A program made the position numbers and the translations under genes. This document shows positions 59,537 to 64,000 of a stretch of DNA of 64,000 nt, piece by piece. The notes under the pieces were generated by a model. That model ran no database searches and was not told the DNA's origin. It saw only the letters and a program-made list of their open reading frames with translations. Positions within the stretch are counted from its first letter, which is position 1, and every line of letters starts with the position of its first letter. This stretch comes from Sphingomonas sp. So64.6b (GTDB taxonomy: Bacteria; Pseudomonadota; Alphaproteobacteria; Sphingomonadales; Sphingomonadaceae): the NCBI RefSeq assembly GCF_014171475.1, contig NZ_CP048817.1, forward strand, positions 1,364,001-1,428,000. Reading direction: 5' to 3'.

Positions 59537-62100
59537 GGCCGGCGCGGCCGCGCTGTCTGGTGGCTCGATTGCGCGATGGCCGCCCGTTTCAGCGCCTCGG
59601 CACAGGCAAGATAGACGATGACGATGAGGCCGAGACAGGCGGTCGCCGCCAGTGGCGGGGCAACGAAGCCGAACCAGGCCGCCGCTGGCGTGAACGGCAG
59701 GGCCATTGCGACCAACAATGCGCCGAGCGAGGAGGCGACGAGCATCGGGCGCGGCAGGTCGCGCCACGGCCGGCCGTTGGTGCGGATGACGAAGATCACC
59801 AGGATCTGCGTCGCCATCGATTCAAGAAACCATGCGGTGCGGAATTCCGGGGGCGAGACATGGAAGAGCAAAACCAGGCCGCCAAAGGTCATGAGATCAA
59901 AGGCCGACGACAATGGCCCCATGATTGCGGCGAAGCGGATCAGCGCTCGCATGTCCCACACTTGAGGACGGGCAACCGCTTCGGGCCGTACGCCATCGAA
60001 CGGGATGCCGATCTCGGAAATATCGTACAACAGATTGTTGAGCAGAATCTGCGTCGGGAGCATGGGCAGAAACGGGAGAAACAGCGACGCGGCGGCCATC
60101 GACAGCATGTTCCCGAAGTTCGAGCTCGCGCCCATACGGATATATTTCAGGATGTTGGCGAAGGTCCGACGCCCTTCCTCGACACCGTCCGCGACCACGG
60201 CAAGGTCGCTGTCGAGCATGATCATGTCGGCCGATGCCTGCGCGACACCGGCCGCGCCATCGACAGACAGGCCGATATCGGCCGCCTTCAGGGCGGGCGC
60301 GTCGTTGATCCCGTCGCCGAGATAGCCGACGATCGCGCCGCTCGCCTGAAGCGCCCGAACCAGCCGGGCCTTCTGGTCGGGCGCGAGACGGCCATAAGCA
60401 TCAATCGATCGCACTTGTACCGCCAGCGCCGCATCGCTGAGTTTGGCGACATCCGGTCCTGACAGGACCGTGTCCGCCGCAAGTCCGACCAGTCCTGCCA
60501 GCCTTTTGACGACCACCGGATCATCCCCGGACAGGATGATCAGGCGAATGCCTGCTTTGTCCAGCCGCGCAACGGCGGCGGCAGCCGTTGCCTTGGGCGG
60601 ATCGGCAAACGCGCAAAACCCCTCGAAAACGAGCTCCGTCTCGTCATCCGCGACGAGGTCGCGCACCGCGCCGCTCCATCGCCGCGATGCGACCGCGATT
60701 GCGCGCAGGCCCTGCTCCGCGAGCTTGTGAACCTCGTGCAACGCATCCGCGCGTTCCGCCGAGCCGAATGCGATGACCTTCCCATCGGCAAGGCTTGACC
60801 GGCATGACGCGAGTACCGCTTCCGGCGCGCCTTTGGTGATCAGCAGGGGGCCTTCAGGGCCGGTGGTCAGCACTGAGCCCAGCCGACGGCTGAAATCGAA
60901 GCTGTGGCGCGCTGACAGCGTCCAGCCCGTCGCGGCGTCGGGTACCGCGTCGGACATCGCCGCATCGAGCGCGCCGCTGTCGCCACCGAGAATTGCCGCG
61001 ATTGCGCCGAGCCGGGATGGACGAGTATCGTCGGCGCCCGATGGCGTGATGCTGCGGGCCAGGCTGATCTGGGCCGAGGTGAGCGTGCCAGTCTTGTCGG
61101 TGCACAAAATTGTCATTGCCCCGAGATCGTGAATCGAAGCCAGCCGCTTCACGATCACCTTCCGCCTGGCCATCCGCATCGCTCCACGCGACAGGGTGAC
61201 GGTCGTGATCATCGGCAGCAGCTCGGGTGTCAGGCCAACCGCCAATGCCACCGCGAAAAGCAGCGACTGTAGCAGTGGTCGGCCGAAGAAGATGCTTGCT
61301 GTAAGCACCACCACAACAAGCGCGAGCGTCAACCGTGCGGTCAGCAAGCCATAGGCGCTAAGGTCGCGCTGGAATGGGGATGTTTCGCCCGCGTCCATCA
61401 GCGCCGATGCCGCGGCTCCGAACAGAGTGGCTCGTCCGGTGCCGACCACCAGCGCCAGCGCTTCGCCGGTCTGCGCAACTGCGCCCCGAAAAATCGCATT
61501 GCTGGCTTCAGCCGGGGCCGATGCCGTGACCATCCCCGGCTGCTTTTCGACGGGATAGGGTTCACCGGTCAGTGCCGCCTCGTTGGCGGTGAACGCCGTG
61601 CTTTCGAAAATCAGGGCGTCAGCGGGGATGATGTCGCCGGCTCGCACACGGACCACGTCGCCGGGCACAACTTTCTCGACATCGATTTCCGACAGGATGC
61701 CGTCGCGGCGCACCATGGCCTTGAGGGCCACGGATTGGCGCAGCACATCCGCGGCGCGGATCGCATGACCTTCCTGGACGGTATCCAGCCCGATCGACAG
61801 CACCAGGATCGCGACGATGATCGACCCTCCGATGGCATCCCCGGTCACCACCGATACGAACCCTGCGGCCAGGAGAATCAGAGACAGCGGTTCCGCCAGT
61901 CGTTTTGCGATCGCGCGGATTGGACTCCTTCGGGCGGCGGTCGCATCGGCATTGGGTCCGGCACGCTTCAAGCGTTCGATCGCGTCGGTCTGGCTCAGTC
62001 CATTGCGGTCGCAGGCGAGCGCGAGGAACGCGTCGCCCGCTGACTGCGTCCAGAATGGCTTGCGGCCGGTCTCGGCCTGGGCGGGTGCGGTCGCGATCAT
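59533..62100 (-). CDS. mgtA: Magnesium-transporting P-type ATPase (MgtA-like)
   Basis: 855 residues with the P-type motifs in order: AALTGEPYPVEK (A domain), VGLTPELLPMI in helix M4, CTDKTGTLTSAQ with phosphorylated Asp, LSGDDPVVVKRLAGLVG, GYLGDGINDAPALKAADIGL and the MgtA-type FANILKYIRMGASSNFGNML, NLLYDISEIGIPFDGVRPEA. These are P3B-type, Mg2+ importing. The gene starts 10 bp after the oleate hydratase stop and overlaps the UPF0104 start, so a three-gene unit is likely. Confidence 0.92.
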   Translation of the reverse strand: MIATAPAQAETGRKPFWTQSAGDAFLALACDRNGLSQTDAIERLKRAGPNADATAARRSPIRAIAKRLAEPLSLILLAAGFVSVVTGDAIGGSIIVAILVLSIGLDTVQEGHAIRAADVLRQSVALKAMVRRDGILSEIDVEKVVPGDVVRVRAGDIIPADALIFESTAFTANEAALTGEPYPVEKQPGMVTASAPAEASNAIFRGAVAQTGEALALVVGTGRATLFGAAASALMDAGETSPFQRDLSAYGLLTARLTLALVVVVLTASIFFGRPLLQSLLFAVALAVGLTPELLPMITTVTLSRGAMRMARRKVIVKRLASIHDLGAMTILCTDKTGTLTSAQISLARSITPSGADDTRPSRLGAIAAILGGDSGALDAAMSDAVPDAATGWTLSARHSFDFSRRLGSVLTTGPEGPLLITKGAPEAVLASCRSSLADGKVIAFGSAERADALHEVHKLAEQGLRAIAVASRRWSGAVRDLVADDETELVFEGFCAFADPPKATAAAAVARLDKAGIRLIILSGDDPVVVKRLAGLVGLAADTVLSGPDVAKLSDAALAVQVRSIDAYGRLAPDQKARLVRALQASGAIVGYLGDGINDAPALKAADIGLSVDGAAGVAQASADMIMLDSDLAVVADGVEEGRRTFANILKYIRMGASSNFGNMLSMAAASLFLPFLPMLPTQILLNNLLYDISEIGIPFDGVRPEAVARPQVWDMRALIRFAAIMGPLSSAFDLMTFGGLVLLFHVSPPEFRTAWFLESMATQILVIFVIRTNGRPWRDLPRPMLVASSLGALLVAMALPFTPAAAWFGFVAPPLAATACLGLIVIVYLACAEALKRAAIAQSSHQTARPRRP

Positions 62101-62109
62101 CGCCCTGCC

Positions 62110-63774
62110 TCAGGCGGGGTGGAGAATGGCTGCCGCCGGCCCGGCCTCGCCATCATGCAACGCGCGATATGCCTTGTAGAGAATCCGCGGATCAAACGCG
62201 CCCTTATAGACAGGCGGCGGTGTGCGATGCAGGCCGAGCAACTGGTAAACGGCAGCCTGGGCGGAGCGGACCGAATATTCGACGGTGAAGACGACGTCGT
62301 CCGGCAGCTCGCAATATTGGCCGATAAAGGCGAGGTTGGTCGAGCCTTGCGGTACAACCTGCGGGCGGTCGCCCTTGGCGCGGGGCAGGAACTGGCTGGT
62401 GATGAACGGCATCATGCACGGGATGCAGGTCGATGACCCCAAGATCTCATCAGCCTCGGCGACGATCCCGAGATGCCCGAGGATTTCGGTCATGATCTCA
62501 CGGCCGGTGCAGGCCGACATCGGTTTCCTGACGAAGTCGCCAAGGGCTTCGACTGACAGGCCATAGCCCCAGAAGACCGCGACATCGTCCGGCTGGCCGA
62601 CAAAATGCGGCTGATACGGGATGACGATGGAGGCGAGCCAGGCGGATTTCGGAAAGGTGATCAATCCACCTTCGCCGGGGACGTTGCCGGTTGCGTCGCG
62701 CACCAGCGCCAGAAAACCAGCATCATGCAGCGTGGTGGTGAACGATACCCATTTCGACTGGTCGACATGACCGTCGAACGCCGATGGGTTGCCGAAATGC
62801 GGCCGGTCAGCAGCGATCTTCTCCCACAGCGCCCAAGCGCCGCCGTCGTTCTTGCCCAGCAATCGAGGCACACTGTCCATGCTGCCGAGCTGCGAGCCCT
62901 CGGTCATTGATCCCAGCGTTACGAATATATTGTCGTGCGCGGCGACCGGGATTTCGGTCGTGGTCCCGCCTTCGACCGTTCGAATTCCCCGGACGGTCAT
63001 TTCGCCGTCGACGTCGGACATAGTGAGATCCGTGACGCGGGTATCGAGGCGAAAATGGACGTCGCGCTCCGCCAGCCATTTGTGCAGCGGACGCACCAGC
63101 GAATCATATTGATTGTACCGGGTGCGCATGATTCCGCTCAGGCGACTGAAGCCCTCGACCATATGCGAGAATCTAACCAGGTAGCGCTTGAACTCGACGG
63201 CGCTGTGCCATGGCTGGAAGGCGAAGGTCGTACACCACATCAGCCAGAAATTGGTATCGAAGAAAGCAGGGTCGAACTGATCAGCGATGCTGGTGCGACC
63301 GAGTAGCAATTCGGGCTCGATCGCGAGGCGTTCGATCGTCAGGATGTGCTGCTCGCTCAACCCGAACGCCGGGGCGACCTGGCGATGCCCATCCTCGAAC
63401 AGGCGAGACTTGGACGATGTCTTGATCGTCTCGTTCCAATCAAGAATCTCCTGAGTGACGGTTGACTGCGCATCAAGCGTGGGAATCGACGCGAACAGGT
63501 CGAACGTGCACAGATATTTGCTCTCGAGCATCCGGCCGCCGCGCAGGACATAGCCGTTTTCGGGCGATCCCGCGCCATCGAGCGCACCGCCGATAACATG
63601 GCCCTCGTCGATGATGGTAATGTCCGAACCGCGCATGTCACCGTCGCGGATCATGAACGCAGCCGCCGCGAGCGAAGCGATGCCGCCACCGACAAGGAAG
63701 GCCCGGCTTTCGCGCTTCGGCAGCGGCACACCGCCCGCTGTATCCGGATTTGCGGCGCGGTTCAGTTCGGTCAT
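62110..63774 (-). CDS. ohyA: Oleate hydratase (MCRA-type, FAD-dependent)
   Basis: 554 residues from ATG 63774 (AGGAAG seven bases upstream). FAD-binding motif FLVGGGIASLAAAAFMIRDG, followed by IDEGHVIGGALDGAGSPENG, FAFQPWHSAVEFKRYLVRFS, MRTRYNQYDSLVRPLHKWLA and GSSTCIPCMMPFITSQFLPR, all typical of myosin-cross-reactive-antigen fatty acid hydratases. It adds water to the cis-9 double bond of unsaturated fatty acids, detoxifying them. First gene of the unit with mgtA and the UPF0104 gene. Confidence 0.92.
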   Translation of the reverse strand: MTELNRAANPDTAGGVPLPKRESRAFLVGGGIASLAAAAFMIRDGDMRGSDITIIDEGHVIGGALDGAGSPENGYVLRGGRMLESKYLCTFDLFASIPTLDAQSTVTQEILDWNETIKTSSKSRLFEDGHRQVAPAFGLSEQHILTIERLAIEPELLLGRTSIADQFDPAFFDTNFWLMWCTTFAFQPWHSAVEFKRYLVRFSHMVEGFSRLSGIMRTRYNQYDSLVRPLHKWLAERDVHFRLDTRVTDLTMSDVDGEMTVRGIRTVEGGTTTEIPVAAHDNIFVTLGSMTEGSQLGSMDSVPRLLGKNDGGAWALWEKIAADRPHFGNPSAFDGHVDQSKWVSFTTTLHDAGFLALVRDATGNVPGEGGLITFPKSAWLASIVIPYQPHFVGQPDDVAVFWGYGLSVEALGDFVRKPMSACTGREIMTEILGHLGIVAEADEILGSSTCIPCMMPFITSQFLPRAKGDRPQVVPQGSTNLAFIGQYCELPDDVVFTVEYSVRSAQAAVYQLLGLHRTPPPVYKGAFDPRILYKAYRALHDGEAGPAAAILHPA

Positions 63775-63874
63775 GAGCACTTCCTTGGCGGCTTGGCGGC
63801 TTGGCGATCGGATCGAGGTCGATCCGACGCGAACAGGTTTCCGCAGTGCAGACTCTGACCGTCCGGCGACAGGA

Positions 63875-63888
63875 TCGGAATCTACCTA
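63875..63888 (-). promoter_or_regulatory. Degenerate copy of the shared element, site 5
   Basis: The minus strand reads TAGGTAGATTCCGA, 11 of 14 positions like TGCGTAGTTTCCGA, 100 bp before the oleate hydratase start and in the expected orientation. Confidence 0.5.
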
Positions 63889-64000
63889 TTGGCGTCGGAT
63901 CGCCCGGCGCGAAGCAGCTCGGCCACCCTGTCGAACCTTGCGGACGCTCTGCGGCGATCACCGCGGAGCGCCACGGTTTCACAGTTTGACGGTGTTTAGC

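Noticed and set aside
44824-64000. FNR/FixK boxes (TTGAT-N4-ATCAA) in the island
   Set aside because: No good match was seen in the promoter regions I read.

Overview
The window is high-GC, densely coded alphaproteobacterial chromosome, most likely from the order Sphingomonadales (Sphingomonas or a close relative). The evidence is family-level and read by eye: a CckA-type hybrid kinase, recA with a GTTC-N7-GTTC SOS box, an slt/dapA/smpB/DUF2062 block typical of sphingomonads, a plant-type alternative oxidase like that known from Novosphingobium, and TonB-receptor and M28/M13/M24 peptidase genes of sphingomonad type. No rRNA or CRISPR array is seen. No database search was possible.

Layout. 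(1) 1-5.4 kb is a recombination scar. It holds a polysaccharide deacetylase tail, tRNA-Ile2/Met(CAU) and tRNA-Pro(UGG), a P4-type integrase truncated next to tRNA-Pro, a DUF6493 remnant, an intact tag glycosylase, a YadA-like trimeric adhesin, a decayed TraA relaxase and an IS5-type transposase fragment. (2) 5.4-16 kb is accessory: a Ser/Thr kinase facing an ECF sigma factor, a LuxR regulator, a DUF393 protein with a probable frameshift, and a TonB receptor translationally coupled to a CehA/McbA metallohydrolase. (3) 16-43.4 kb is mostly core: two M28 peptidases, ettA, two acylphosphatases, a NYN-domain protein, doxX, greB, slt, dapA, smpB, M13 peptidase, cckA, recA, GST, a dicarboxylate symporter, M24 peptidase, a lipid kinase, alaS and an LLM oxidoreductase. 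One 376-bp unit here is a broken GIY-YIG gene bounded by 31-bp inverted repeats. (4) 43.4-45 kb is a second scar: LysR tail, IS3 fragment with a nonsense codon, an AT-rich stretch, and a tRNA-Lys 3' half ending in the anticodon loop, which looks like an attachment site. (5) 45.1-64 kb is a stress/energy island.

The island is the most interesting part. It holds a 40-aa lipoprotein and VIT-family transporter, two NAD(P)H:quinone-reductase-like flavoproteins, a GNAT protein, an alternative oxidase, an L,D-transpeptidase, phosphoketolase plus acetate kinase, two three-BON-domain proteins, a GH130 enzyme, a universal stress protein, a Mg2+ P-type ATPase, a UPF0104-like membrane protein and an oleate hydratase. 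Four separate transcription units carry the identical 14-mer TGCGTAGTTTCCGA 80-150 bp before the first start codon, always in the same orientation relative to the gene; a fifth unit (oleate hydratase) has an 11/14 match at the same distance. I infer a single regulator, possibly of the FixJ/NarL type, switching on a low-oxygen or energy-stress programme: quinol disposal through alternative oxidase, ATP from acetyl-phosphate, and envelope and ion homeostasis.

Several genes (phosphoketolase, GIY-YIG, DUF393) are broken by single-base length differences in short homopolymers. These are either real lesions or assembly errors.
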